Shown here piece by piece: positions 17,474 to 24,907 of a DNA stretch of 64,000 nucleotides. Every line of letters begins with the position of its first letter. The stretch's first letter is position 1. Location: the NCBI RefSeq assembly GCF_041820985.1, contig NZ_JBGUAU010000026.1:12735-76734 (forward strand), in the 5' to 3' direction. The notes beneath the pieces were generated by a model. That model searched no databases and was not told where the DNA came from. It was given only the letters and a program-made list of their open reading frames with translations. This stretch comes from Evansella sp041820985. Lineage in GTDB: Bacteria; Bacillota; Bacilli; Bacillales; Salisediminibacteriaceae. The position numbers were made by a program, and so were the translations under genes.

Positions 17474-18033
17474 TCTCTTACAATATCCATACCAACAATA
17501 ACCTGCCAGCCAATCTCCATCTTTTTTACAGGAAAACGTAGCTCTAATACTTCATCATTTTCAAAAATAAGAGCAGTTACCTCATACTCGTCTGACGTTA
17601 CTCTCCTTATTTCTAAAATTTCTGTCTCCGTTGTTGGTTCATTAATTCTTGCATAATGTACTTTTTGTTCAGCTTTATTCGTATGTCTTGTATCATGTGA
17701 ATACTGGACAACTGTATCAATATCTCCTGTACCCAAAGCTTCAAAATACTTGTTCACTACTTCTACCACTTCACTCGGTACTTCGCCACCCCATTGCCCA
17801 CTAGAGGAATCTTGAAAAAAAGAGGAAAAAGTAGGAAAAAGCAATAGAAGAAAAATGAAACTAGCGCTTGCTAATGTAAGGTAGTATTTATATCTCATTG
17901 ATGTAGTTGTCTTTTTTTTGTGGTGGATTCTATCTTTTATTTGTGAAAAAATCTCATTTTTTTCTGAATCCGATAATTTCATTTTATTATTAATTGATTC
18001 CACGATTTCATTTTTACCATCAAAGTGACTCAC
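17470..18033 (-). CDS. putative membrane anti-sigma factor with NTF2-like outer domain
   Basis: Protein of 187 residues starting at a GTG that overlaps the sigma stop (GTGA). The first 46 residues are a soluble, helical cytoplasmic part (KMKLSDSEKNEIFSQIKDRI) suited to holding a sigma factor. One transmembrane helix follows (YYLTLASASFIFLLLLFP, about 50-68). The outer domain (VVEVVNKYFEALGTGDIDTV, then EYEVTALIF and MEIGWQVIVGMDI) has the helix-then-strands pattern of NTF2/DUF4878-like domains. Topology and coupling to sigma suggest an anti-sigma factor; no zinc-binding HxxxCxxC motif is present. A close paralogue lies at 19629-20189. Confidence 0.65.
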   Translation of the reverse strand: MSHFDGKNEIVESINNKMKLSDSEKNEIFSQIKDRIHHKKKTTTSMRYKYYLTLASASFIFLLLLFPTFSSFFQDSSSGQWGGEVPSEVVEVVNKYFEALGTGDIDTVVQYSHDTRHTNKAEQKVHYARINEPTTETEILEIRRVTSDEYEVTALIFENDEVLELRFPVKKMEIGWQVIVGMDIVRE

Positions 18034-18548
18034 TTAAAAACCCCTCCTTCTTTCATCTGTTTTTCTAAAGAATCTAACCCTCTCTTGAGATTGGTTTTCA
18101 CTTTCCCCTCGCTCCAACCAAGAATCGTAGCAGTTTCTTTGATGGACATCTCTTGAATTCTTCGTAAAATAATCACTTCTCGATAAGGTCGCTTCAACTT
18201 AGCTAGAGAATAGAGAAATTCATTTTCTTGTTCATTTAAAGTAACGCTCTGTTCAGGAGATAACTCATTGTTATCAGGAATGGAATGAAAGTACTCTGTT
18301 ATATAAGAAATAGGTCGTTTTTTTCGCATATAATCAATAGTTAGGTTCCTCGCAATACTAAATAACCAGCTTTTCGTATTCTCCCCCCAAAAAGAGTCGT
18401 AGTTGCTATATGCTTTCACAAATGTATCTTGCATTAGGTCTTTCGCTTGTTCACGATCACGGATCATGTAAACAATAAACCTATGTATATCGTCACTATA
18501 TGTTCGATACCAGTCCTCCAACTGATTAAGTTTTTGTTCATTATCCAA
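18030..18548 (-). CDS. ECF-type RNA polymerase sigma factor
   Basis: Sigma factor of about 172 residues. The likely start is the TTG at 18548, eight bases after AGGTGG; an in-frame GTG at 18560 is the alternative. Region 2 is complete (DIHRFIVYMIRDREQAKDLM, QDTFVKAYSNYDSFWG, KSWLFSIARNLTIDYMRKKR), as is region 4 (LAKLKRPYREVIILRR, then SIKETATILGWSEGKVKTNL). It is the first gene of a four-gene operon with an anti-sigma-like membrane protein, a lipoprotein and a tiny membrane protein. An ECF-type promoter lies just upstream, so it probably activates its own operon. The target signal is unknown. Confidence 0.9.
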   Translation of the reverse strand: MDNEQKLNQLEDWYRTYSDDIHRFIVYMIRDREQAKDLMQDTFVKAYSNYDSFWGENTKSWLFSIARNLTIDYMRKKRPISYITEYFHSIPDNNELSPEQSVTLNEQENEFLYSLAKLKRPYREVIILRRIQEMSIKETATILGWSEGKVKTNLKRGLDSLEKQMKEGGVFK

Positions 18549-18579
18549 AAAACACACCACCTACAATTTTCTCTCTCTA

Positions 18580-18614
18580 TACATAGTAGACGAATCTGAT
18601 TTAGAAAAGTAGCA
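18580..18614 (-). promoter_or_regulatory. ECF-type promoter of the sigma operon (probably autoregulated)
   Basis: On the minus strand TGCTACTTTT (18605-18614) precedes CGTCTACTATGTA (18580-18592), with 16 nt between TGCTAC and CGTC. A -10 of CGTC with a 16-nt spacer is typical of ECF promoters. The same -35, -10 and spacing occur in front of the paralogous gene at 20290-20324, which supports a real recognition element. Confidence 0.7.
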
Positions 18615-18787
18615 TTTTTTTCACCATAAATAGAAAGATGGTGCTGCATAATGGACGAATTCCTCGGACCCGACTACTATCGGATCAGTTTCGCAGAAAG
18701 TTAGTAAACTTCGAAAAATAACTTTTACTGGGTATTTTTCAAAATATAGGTATAATGAAAATAAAGTCAAATGATGGAGGGATGAAA

Positions 18788-19591
18788 GTGAAAAAATTGA
18801 TTGTCATTTTTGCAGTATTGTTATTGATAGGTTTTTCCGGAGGGGAAGTAGAAGCAGCTGAAAAGGAAGCAGAGCAAAAATTACATATCTATTTATCTGC
18901 TGTTGAACACCAAAACCTTACTAACATAATAGATAATGTCATTGATTTACGTTACACAACAAAAGAGGAGCAGATGTTAAGTTATGCTAGGGATCTTATG
19001 AAAAATCGTTTGGTAGAGTATAAAATATTAGAATCATCTCCAATTGATGAGGACACTTATACGTTTATCACTCAATTATCGTTTGAAAACGGTGCTATGG
19101 AACAAGTACCTTTTCATTTATCTCTAGTAAACAACGATTGGAACGTAATAATAGGTTTTGTCTCACTATCAACAAACGACTATAAAGTTTTGAAAGAGGG
19201 CCTTGCAGTAGAGCAAGAAAACATCGTTAGTCCTTTAGACAGTAGTACACTATGTACTTGGAATTTTTCGGGTAGAGGTGCTGGAGAATTTCTTTCCAAT
19301 TGTCGATTTAGTATCAATAGACCAAGTGCCTCTTTAAATTTAACAGTAAGTAGACAAACTCATGCATTTCCTTCAAGTTACCCCATAACAGTAACGTATA
19401 CAATAGTAAGGAACAGAGTTTTTGGAGAAACGGAACATGGCAGTGTCGTTGTTACAGGGCATAGAACTCGGCCATCAAATCACACAATCCGTTTAAATAC
19501 AACAACACTAACCGATGCACAAATTCGATTCAAAACAGCATCCACTATGTGGGGGCATTTGGATTATCAATGGTCAGGTTCTTTACATTAG
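18788..19591 (+). CDS. secreted two-domain protein of unknown function, related to the anti-sigma outer domain
   Basis: Exported protein of 267 residues. I choose the GTG at 18788, seven bases after GGAGG; an ATG two codons earlier sits directly on the ribosome binding site. A signal peptide (KKLIVIFAVLLLIGFSGG) ends near VEAAE. Residues 30-130 follow the same pattern as the outer domain of the adjacent anti-sigma-like proteins (LHIYLSAVEHQNLTNIID, EEQMLSYAR, ILESSPIDEDTYTF, NNDWNVIIGF). The C-terminal 115 residues are beta-rich with two Cys (CTWNF and SNCRF) and many Thr/Ser, like a secreted beta sandwich. It is divergent from the sigma operon. The function is unknown. Confidence 0.65.
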   Translation: MKKLIVIFAVLLLIGFSGGEVEAAEKEAEQKLHIYLSAVEHQNLTNIIDNVIDLRYTTKEEQMLSYARDLMKNRLVEYKILESSPIDEDTYTFITQLSFENGAMEQVPFHLSLVNNDWNVIIGFVSLSTNDYKVLKEGLAVEQENIVSPLDSSTLCTWNFSGRGAGEFLSNCRFSINRPSASLNLTVSRQTHAFPSSYPITVTYTIVRNRVFGETEHGSVVVTGHRTRPSNHTIRLNTTTLTDAQIRFKTASTMWGHLDYQWSGSLH

Positions 19592-19599
19592 GAACGGAA

Positions 19600-19630
19600 A
19601 GTGGGAGTGTTTATACTAAACACTCTCACT
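19600..19630. terminator. shared terminator between convergent genes
   Basis: AGTGGGAGTGTTT (19600-19612) pairs with AAACACTCTCACT (19618-19630) with one G-U pair and a 5-nt loop. It sits between the secreted protein and the paralogous anti-sigma-like gene, whose stop codon it touches. Confidence 0.6.
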
Positions 19631-20189
19631 ATCTTTCAAACCTAAAACCCACAACAACCTGCCAGCCAATATCCATCTCTTTGACTGGAAAACTAAGTTG
19701 AAATGTACCTTCATCATCGTAAAATCGAACAGTTACTTCATACTCATCTGTCTTTACTTTTTTTATATCTAAAACTTCAGCTCTAGTTGTTGGTTCATTA
19801 ATACTGATATATTGTTCTCTTTGTTCCCCTTTATTCGAATGTCTAATATCATGGGAAAACTGAACTAATGAATCAATATCCATTTCTTCATAGGAGTCGA
19901 AATACTTGTTAACTACTTCAACAATCTCATTAGGTATTTCCCCACCCCGTTGTCCGCCAGAGTTATCTTGTAAAAAAGAGGTGATTGTTGGAAAAAGCAA
20001 TAAAAAGAAAAGGAAGCTTGCGCTTGCTAATGCAAGAAAGTATTTAGATCTCATTGATGTGACTATTGGTTTCTTATGCTCGATTTTATCTTTTACTTGT
20101 GAATAGATCACAATTTTTTCTGAATCGGATAACTTCATTTTACTATTTATCGATTCCACAACCTCATCTTTATCATCAAAGTAACTCAT
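19629..20189 (-). CDS. orphan paralogue of the putative anti-sigma factor
   Basis: Protein of 186 residues, by eye about two-thirds identical to the product of 17470-18033 over its whole length. It has the same soluble N-terminus (KMKLSDSEKIVIYSQVKDK), one transmembrane helix (YFLALASASFLFFLLLFP) and the same outer domain (DIGWQVVVGFRF). The ribosome binding site is AAGGAGG. No sigma gene precedes it: only the ECF-type promoter and the degraded tail of a sigma gene remain upstream. It may now act on the sigma factor of the neighbouring operon, or sense a different ligand; this is inference. Confidence 0.7.
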   Translation of the reverse strand: MSYFDDKDEVVESINSKMKLSDSEKIVIYSQVKDKIEHKKPIVTSMRSKYFLALASASFLFFLLLFPTITSFLQDNSGGQRGGEIPNEIVEVVNKYFDSYEEMDIDSLVQFSHDIRHSNKGEQREQYISINEPTTRAEVLDIKKVKTDEYEVTVRFYDDEGTFQLSFPVKEMDIGWQVVVGFRFER

Positions 20190-20190
20190 T

Positions 20191-20258
20191 GAAAATACCT
20201 CCTTGTTTCATTTCCTTTTCGTAAGCTCCTTATTCGGATTATCACTTTCCCCTCACAA
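20191..20258 (-). pseudogene. remnant of an ECF sigma factor gene (last ~25 codons)
   Basis: Between the ECF promoter and the orphan anti-sigma-like gene, the minus strand reads GAGGGGAAAGTG (as in SEGKV of the intact sigma gene). After a frame change it reads AYEKEMKQGGIF, matching SLEKQMKEGGVF at the intact sigma's end. The 5' leader after the promoter also matches the intact locus. A deletion of about 140 codons thus removed the body of this second sigma gene. Confidence 0.7.
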
Positions 20259-20289
20259 CAACTGAAGTTGGGGAGCAATTTTCACTTAC

Positions 20290-20324
20290 TACATAGTAGA
20301 CGGATCAGTTTTGGAAAAGTAGCA
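20290..20324 (-). promoter_or_regulatory. ECF-type promoter of the duplicated locus
   Basis: TGCTACTTTT (20315-20324) and CGTCTACTATGTA (20290-20302) on the minus strand, with a 16-nt spacer. This is identical in boxes and spacing to the promoter at 18580-18614. It should be recognised by the same sigma factor and would place the orphan paralogue in that regulon. Confidence 0.7.
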
Positions 20325-20351
20325 GTTTTCTTCCAAAAAAATTAAAATAGT

Positions 20352-20384
20352 GGGAAGCAGCGGGGACGGTTCTCACTGTCTTCC
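20352..20384. repeat. dispersed repeat family 1, copy 3
   Basis: GGGAAGCAGCGGGGACGGTT followed by CTCACTGTCTTCCC. An intergenic copy of the unit seen at 6627, 9963, 39075 and 48098. Between it and the next gene a palindrome TAGGCGCTACC/GGTAGTGCCTA lies near 20427-20450. Confidence 0.65.
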
Positions 20385-20657
20385 CTCATACTCCCGTTTG
20401 CTCTCGGATTTAACCTGCGACCTCGGTAGGCGCTACCACGGTAGTGCCTACAAAACGACCTAGTTGAAAGTACTTTACTTCACAAAACCTGTGGAGCGTG
20501 AGCGCATTTACAAGTTTCATGTGGCAGCTTTTTTTTACGCCCATAATCTGGGAATATATGTTAAACTAAACGGACGAGGAGTTTGGTCAATAAGCAATCA
20601 CAAAAGGACGAGCACTTACTACTCGACATAAATAAAAATATATGGAGGTATAGTTAT

Positions 20658-20876
20658 ATGGATAATTGGATATTATTTGGGGCTATTGCAATAGTAGCAA
20701 CTTTTATAAATCTTTATATGTATACAGCAGGAAAGGGTTATAAGCTTGCGATGGAGATAGGACTATCATTTACTGCATTAACACTTTGTTCAGAATATAG
20801 TCTTGTATCTCGGTGGGTAAAAGTGGAAGATTGGGCAGCTTTAGCGAATGTAGTACCTAGTATGGAATGGGCATGA
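20658..20876 (+). CDS. small membrane protein, 72 residues, possibly shortened
   Basis: The ATG at 20658 follows GGAGG by nine bases. Two or three hydrophobic segments are visible (WILFGAIAIVATFINLYMY, then AMEIGLSFTALTLCSEYSLV), followed by VKVEDWAALANVVPSMEWA. From memory, Bacillus relatives of this sequence continue with one more membrane helix after VVPxM, so the gene may be truncated here. It has no operon partner; the next plus-strand DNA is unrelated. Confidence 0.6.
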   Translation: MDNWILFGAIAIVATFINLYMYTAGKGYKLAMEIGLSFTALTLCSEYSLVSRWVKVEDWAALANVVPSMEWA

Positions 20877-20879
20877 CCG

Positions 20880-21195
20880 GGAGTATATTACAGCTATCCC
20901 CTCATTCTGACCTTCTTTTCCCCACGAAAATATTGCTTCCCCATCTCCATTGTTCATTCCATCTAAAAAGTCCTCTATCAATAGCTGAAAGTCCTCAGGT
21001 CAGGGATAGCAACAATCGATTCAGCTTGCTTCCTTAAATCTTCTTCTTTTTTAAAATTATCAACTCCTTAACAAATTAGTTTTTTAATGATTTACTTTGA
21101 TTGTTTCCTTGGTTTGTACGGTAACAACTTCTCAGCTCACCGTGTACGCCAACAATCAATACTATAAGAATAAAACTTGCATGTATTTGGACAAT
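20880..21195 (-). pseudogene. decayed gene, secreted protein with YcdB/PepSY-like segment
   Basis: The minus strand reads in pieces: a signal-peptide-like VLILIVLIVGVHGEL, then after stops DNFKKEEDLRKQAESIVAIPD, and in another frame LLIEDFLDGMNNGDGEAIF followed by SWGKEGQNEGIAVIY. The order (export signal, a helical 'A..i..ip' start, a strand with W and G) resembles the repeated domain of YcdB-like secreted proteins. Several stops and shifts show it is dead. The family call is tentative. Confidence 0.45.
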
Positions 21196-21200
21196 ATTCG

Positions 21201-21722
21201 TTACTGCGCCTCTATTTTCATCTTCAAATCTTCAAGGCAAAATACAAAGACATCAACTTCTAATTGGGCTTTTCCTTGAGTTTCCTTCCTCAGCACTTTA
21301 CCGCCCAGATTCGTATAAAATGTGTTGGAAGGTGCGAAATGGTGATTATAAACAACCATTTCCTTAAAATCTCCTTGGAAAAAATCAACTAATAATCTCT
21401 TAATCAACTTTAATGCTATCCCACGTCCACGATACTCTTTGGGAACAAATAAATAATTCAGTTCCATACCATGTAAAGAATCTGTTTCGTCGGCTATACT
21501 GCCACCAGCAAAGCCCATAAATGTATCTCCATCAAAAGCACCATACAATACGCGAATATCATTGTTCTCCGTTGCACCACTTACCCAATCCTTCAAAAAT
21601 TGGAGTTCCTCCTCTCGATTTAAATCGTTAGGTGCCATTCCTGCTAACTCCTCATCCCAACAACTTATCTTTAGATCAATTGCTTGTTCATAATCTACTT
21701 CCTTTAATAATCGAATAATCAT
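21201..21722 (-). CDS. GNAT family N-acetyltransferase
   Basis: Acetyltransferase of 173 residues starting MIIRLLKEVDYEQAIDLK. The acetyl-CoA site is clear: LNYLFVPKEYRGRGIALKLI matches the beta4-alpha3 motif (V...yrg.GiG..L), and FYTNLGGKVLRKETQ the late strand. The GG(S) of FMGFAGGSIAD marks the earlier strands. The substrate is unknown. It is one of seven intact GNAT genes in this window, most of them single-gene units on the minus strand. Confidence 0.88.
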   Translation of the reverse strand: MIIRLLKEVDYEQAIDLKISCWDEELAGMAPNDLNREEELQFLKDWVSGATENNDIRVLYGAFDGDTFMGFAGGSIADETDSLHGMELNYLFVPKEYRGRGIALKLIKRLLVDFFQGDFKEMVVYNHHFAPSNTFYTNLGGKVLRKETQGKAQLEVDVFVFCLEDLKMKIEAQ

Positions 21723-21831
21723 AGGTATCCCCCATCATTTATTCTATCTGTCTACGATTTATTTTCCTTTATGTAAAACGGTGGAATTAATGTTTCCTAC
21801 CCGTTCATCTCCAATACTATCTTCCTTACTT

Positions 21832-22275
21832 CTACAATGAATACACATACAGTTCTTCTCCATCTACCACCTTTCCAGTTTTTACAAAACCAATTTGCTC
21901 ATATACATGCTTTCCTCTACTATTCTCTGGCTCCGTAGATAAATAGATTTCTTTACAATCCTCCAGTTTTTTCATTTCAGAAATGACAAGTTGAATGGCC
22001 TCTGTTCCATAGCCATTACCTTGAAATTTATAGTCAATCATAATTCTACAAAGCTCATAGTAGCCTTGTTTATCCGCATAACCATACATGGTAAAACCAA
22101 TAATTCCCCCATCTTTTTCAATTGCTTTTGTTGTCCAAGTTTTTTCAAACTGAGCTTGAACCAAGGACAAAGCATTCGAAGCAACAAACTCTTCACAAAT
22201 GGTAGGCATTTCTTTGCTTGTTGATAAAAAAACAACTTTCAACCAATTTTCTTCATTTATATCTACTAATCTCAT
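21832..22275 (-). CDS. GNAT acetyltransferase, BltD-like (paralogue 1)
   Basis: Protein of 147 residues from the ATG at 22275, behind GGAAGGGG. It starts MRLVDINEENWLKV, typical of the spermine/spermidine acetyltransferase BltD group. The acetyl-CoA loop is IMIDYKFQGNGYGTEAIQLV, followed by IYLSTEPENSRGKHVYEQ and IGFVKTGKVVDGEELYVY. By eye it is about 85 percent identical to the product of 41410-41856, 20 kb away, so the two come from a recent duplication. The likely substrate is a polyamine or other amine; this is inferred from family. Confidence 0.88.
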   Translation of the reverse strand: MRLVDINEENWLKVVFLSTSKEMPTICEEFVASNALSLVQAQFEKTWTTKAIEKDGGIIGFTMYGYADKQGYYELCRIMIDYKFQGNGYGTEAIQLVISEMKKLEDCKEIYLSTEPENSRGKHVYEQIGFVKTGKVVDGEELYVYSL

Positions 22276-22500
22276 CACTGTTCCCCTTCCTGTCGTTAGA
22301 GTATCAATATCTCTATGGATGAACCTATCAAATAATCTATTACAATAAAAAGTGTAGTAGTGATTATTGGAATTAATATTATCCCGAATAAATGATTTTG
22401 GCGGATTTCCACTTGAATTTTTCACCACTTTTTATCTTCAGGTGTTTTCTTTCTATACATCTATAAACAAAAAAATAGAAAAAAGGTGTAATTCACTTAG

Positions 22501-22956
22501 TTATTTTAATTTGTGAATATTTTTATTAATAAAATCTTTCAAATGAGGTGATAGACTCTCTGGTAAGTTATCTAAATTAAAAAATCCTACTTCCAAAGAT
22601 TCGATACCATCTGCTTTTAGGGAGCCACTTTTAATTTCATTTGTTACATATGCAATCGTGACAGCGTAAAATTCATCTCCATTGTGTAATTTCACAAAAT
22701 ATTCTTTACCAGAAATGACTTCAATTAACTCCAGTTTTCCAACAATAATCCCTGTTTCTTCAAACACTTCTCTTCTGCCAGCTTCTTCAGCAGATTCTCC
22801 CAACTCCATAAAACCACCTGGAACACTCCATATACCTTCACGACGCTTCTGTAATAGAATTTGACCTTCCTCATTTATGGCTACAACAGCTACTCCAGTT
22901 AATATTAATGGTTTTGTTCCAACTAATTCACGTATATCTTCAATATATCCCATCAT
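22501..22956 (-). CDS. Nudix hydrolase
   Basis: Protein of about 151 residues; the start is at ATG-ATG (22956/22953) just after TTGGAGGG. The Nudix box is complete: GGFMELGESAEEAGRREVFE followed by ETGI, matching Gx5Ex7REUxEExGU. It is preceded by the usual strand (GVAVVAINEEGQILLQKR). It hydrolyses a nucleoside-diphosphate-linked substrate with Mg2+; the target cannot be told. A single gene. Confidence 0.92.
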   Translation of the reverse strand: MMGYIEDIRELVGTKPLILTGVAVVAINEEGQILLQKRREGIWSVPGGFMELGESAEEAGRREVFEETGIIVGKLELIEVISGKEYFVKLHNGDEFYAVTIAYVTNEIKSGSLKADGIESLEVGFFNLDNLPESLSPHLKDFINKNIHKLK

Positions 22957-23033
22957 ACCCTCCAAGTTTATCTTTTGATAGAAATTTACTCATAGTAAAT
23001 CACAGAAACGTTACACCACTCCATTGTGATTAT

Positions 23034-23345
23034 TTACGGGATATAAACATAGATTACACTTGATTTTTCTGTAACCTTTATGTGCTTACGCACACTTTGG
23101 ATGCTTTCGTGGCACACAATCGTCCGCATAGCGGACGATGTACCCTTCTTTAAAATTGATACGTTTTTTGGAAAGTAGTTCCCCTCAAGCATTTTAAAAT
23201 GTTTATGTAGGGGGAAGAACTCCCAGTGTTCAGATACCCAATAATCGAGGTCGTTTAATACCACTTAAGAAAGAAAGGGGGATAACACCCCTCCTGCGGA
23301 GTACTTTTAGTAGGTATTTCCTAACTTGTCGGTCCTTCCCGTTTG
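23034..23345 (-). pseudogene. group II intron reverse transcriptase (LtrA-like) fragment
   Basis: On the minus strand, in shifting frames, there are TPQ / GGVLSPFLS (RT domain 4), then VVLNDLDYWVSEHWEFFPLH, then NFKEGYIVRYADDC with the catalytic YADD at 23119-23130. These match the order and spacing of LtrA-type maturases (TPQGG..SPLL.N..L.ELD.W, then RYADD). Stops and at least two frameshifts inactivate it. No flanking intron RNA domains were recognised here; a possible RNA fragment lies near 34670-34930. Confidence 0.75.
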
Positions 23346-23543
23346 TTGAAGAAGAATAAAGGAAATAATTCTATGATAATGTAATAAATAAACATAATAT
23401 GAAAGTGATACCCGATAATGGTGTCATCTATGAGACATTTGTCAGTACTACAATTAAATTATTTTTATGTTTCATACTTAACGTGAAGGGTACCAGAAAC
23501 ACGCTCTAACACTGGTGCTCTACATTTGTAAAACAACTCAAAT
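23346..23543. other. intergenic stretch, no gene seen
   Basis: AT-rich, with imperfect inverted repeats (GATACCCGATAATGG, GAAGGGTACCAG) but no ORF with a ribosome binding site. Confidence 0.3.
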
Positions 23544-23819
23544 TTAATTGTAAAAAGAAAAATAAATGCCAAGCAATAATAAAATGAGAAAAACAGCTCT
23601 TATCCAGATTAACTTATTACTAATCCCCGCTTTCTTTTCTAAGTAGTATATATAGTGAACTACTGCTATGAATCCGAATCCAAAAAATGTCAGTATCAAC
23701 ACCGGCATTGTACTCTCCACTTTTGCAATCAACTCAAACATACCCAAAGCTATTAATAGAATCCCTATTGAACCCAATAGTAAATGTAAGTAAATGGTTC
23801 CATTATTCTCGGTTTTCAC
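23544..23819 (-). CDS. small membrane protein, 91 residues
   Basis: Starts at a GTG behind GAAGGAG. Three hydrophobic helices: HLLLGSIGILLIALGMFELI, PVLILTFFGFGFIAVVHYIY and IRAVFLILLLLGIYFSFYN. A basic loop (LEKKAGISNKL) before the last helix suggests it faces the cytoplasm. I recognise no family. It lies at the end of a run of small membrane or exported genes (24908 down to 23544) on the same strand. Confidence 0.65.
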   Translation of the reverse strand: MKTENNGTIYLHLLLGSIGILLIALGMFELIAKVESTMPVLILTFFGFGFIAVVHYIYYLEKKAGISNKLIWIRAVFLILLLLGIYFSFYN

Positions 23820-23823
23820 ATTT

Positions 23824-23940
23824 TCACTCCTTCTTTTCTAGTTCATCCATTTCTTTTTGAAGTTCTTTTATTTGCAAATCTTTTTTTCTGTAAATAATCC
23901 CCAACCAAAAACAACAGTATTACAATCCCAAGTTTAGCTA
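23824..23940 (-). pseudogene. tiny membrane/coiled-coil ORF interrupted at an A-tract
   Basis: One frame reads LGIVILLFFGWGLFTEK and stops. After a one-base shift in a run of seven A residues, it continues KDLQIKELQKEMDELEKKE to a TGA four bases before the next start. The two halves together would be a short transmembrane helix plus coiled coil, a common small-protein layout. The upstream end overlaps the preceding gene and no standard start codon is evident. It could be a frameshifted gene or one relying on slippage. Confidence 0.4.
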
Positions 23941-24120
23941 ACTTGTTTTTCTTTTTTCAGTAAAAATGTCCACTATAAATAATCCCAAAAAACATAGAAA
24001 ACTAACAACATATAATCCGACAATGAAATGGCCCAGGGCGTTTAATAAAGGCCCCATCAAGAAAACTGCAAGTAATATGATCCTTATCAATAAACTTTGT
24101 TTTTTGCTTAACTTTTTCAT
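23938..24120 (-). CDS. small membrane protein, 60 residues
   Basis: The ATG follows GAGGG. Two helices (LIRIILLAVFLMGPLLNAL and FIVGLYVVSFLCFLGLFIV) with basic ends (MKKLSKK, TEKRKTS), giving an inside-inside hairpin. No family recognised. It belongs to the same-strand run of small membrane genes between 25.3 and 23.5 kb. Confidence 0.65.
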   Translation of the reverse strand: MKKLSKKQSLLIRIILLAVFLMGPLLNALGHFIVGLYVVSFLCFLGLFIVDIFTEKRKTS

Positions 24121-24182
24121 CTTGCCATTATCCCTCTCATGACTTCCTCCCCATTCATGAAAACTCTCTATACCAATGGAAA

Positions 24183-24593
24183 CTAATCTTTATCTATCAA
24201 TCCATCACCACTTATTTGCCCTCCGTGTGGCAACGATATCCAATCTAGACTGTAAATGTTATTGTTCGACTCATCTTGATGTTTTGCTGAAAAAGAAATC
24301 ACATATTCTTCGTTTTCTTCGATTAGGTTATATACATTCGCATCCCTAATAAAGACTTTAAATGTTTCCCTACTTTCACTCTCATCATAAGCATCATAGC
24401 CAATAATCCACATTTGTTGATATTCGCCTGGTTCAACGTGATGACCTTTTTCTTCTATATACATTCCACCAAAACTCTGACTGGAATACACCTTCTCATT
24501 TTTACCACCATAAAAATGATTCAATGCTACTATCGTAAGTAGGACAACAATAACCATGGATAAGATAATCTTTTTATCTTTCATCATAATCAT
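24183..24593 (-). CDS. membrane-anchored exported protein, about 136 residues
   Basis: The start is probably the ATG at 24593, after AAAGGTG. An N-terminal signal anchor (IILSMVIVVLLTIVALNHF) is followed by a soluble outer domain rich in Tyr, Glu and Asp (YVISFSAKHQDE, SLDWISLPHGG). No known domain recognised. The neighbours are also small membrane or exported proteins. Confidence 0.6.
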   Translation of the reverse strand: MIMMKDKKIILSMVIVVLLTIVALNHFYGGKNEKVYSSQSFGGMYIEEKGHHVEPGEYQQMWIIGYDAYDESESRETFKVFIRDANVYNLIEENEEYVISFSAKHQDESNNNIYSLDWISLPHGGQISGDGLIDKD

Positions 24594-24626
24594 AAACACC
24601 TTTCTAAAGCCTTGTGTATACTCTCT

Positions 24627-24818
24627 CTAAAGGGCAGAATTTAACCTTTCCCAAAGTGTAGGAGAGAGAAATCCATCTGATTCAGCTTGTTTCAATGCAA
24701 TACTCTCTGCTTCTTCTTTAGAAATACCTCTATTTTCCTTACTATAATAAAATAAAACTATGCCACATAAAAATAAGGAAATGCATAGCATAACTAATAA
24801 GAAGTGTTTCTTCTTCAT
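24627..24818 (-). CDS. small membrane-anchored protein with PepSY-like segment
   Basis: The ATG at 24818 follows GGAGGGG. Sixty-three residues: a transmembrane segment (HFLLVMLCISLFLCGIVLFYY), then ISKEEAESIALKQAESDGF, which resembles the opening helix of PepSY domains. The protein ends after LWERLNSAL, so the domain is incomplete: either a genuine mini-protein or a truncated gene. Confidence 0.5.
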   Translation of the reverse strand: MKKKHFLLVMLCISLFLCGIVLFYYSKENRGISKEEAESIALKQAESDGFLSPTLWERLNSAL

Positions 24819-24907
24819 TTCTCCCCTCCTATCGCACACAGCAGCATATATTTTTTGCACTCACCGTTAAGGAAACCTTACTCTATAAGAATCTAAAAAC
24901 ATAGAAG

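Noticed and set aside
18660..18708. A third, degenerate copy of the ECF promoter region (GAAACTGATCCGATAGTAGT on the minus strand)
   Set aside because: Similar to the spacer and -10 of the promoter at 20290, but the CGTC box is lost and the -35 is weak; probably only a decayed duplicate.
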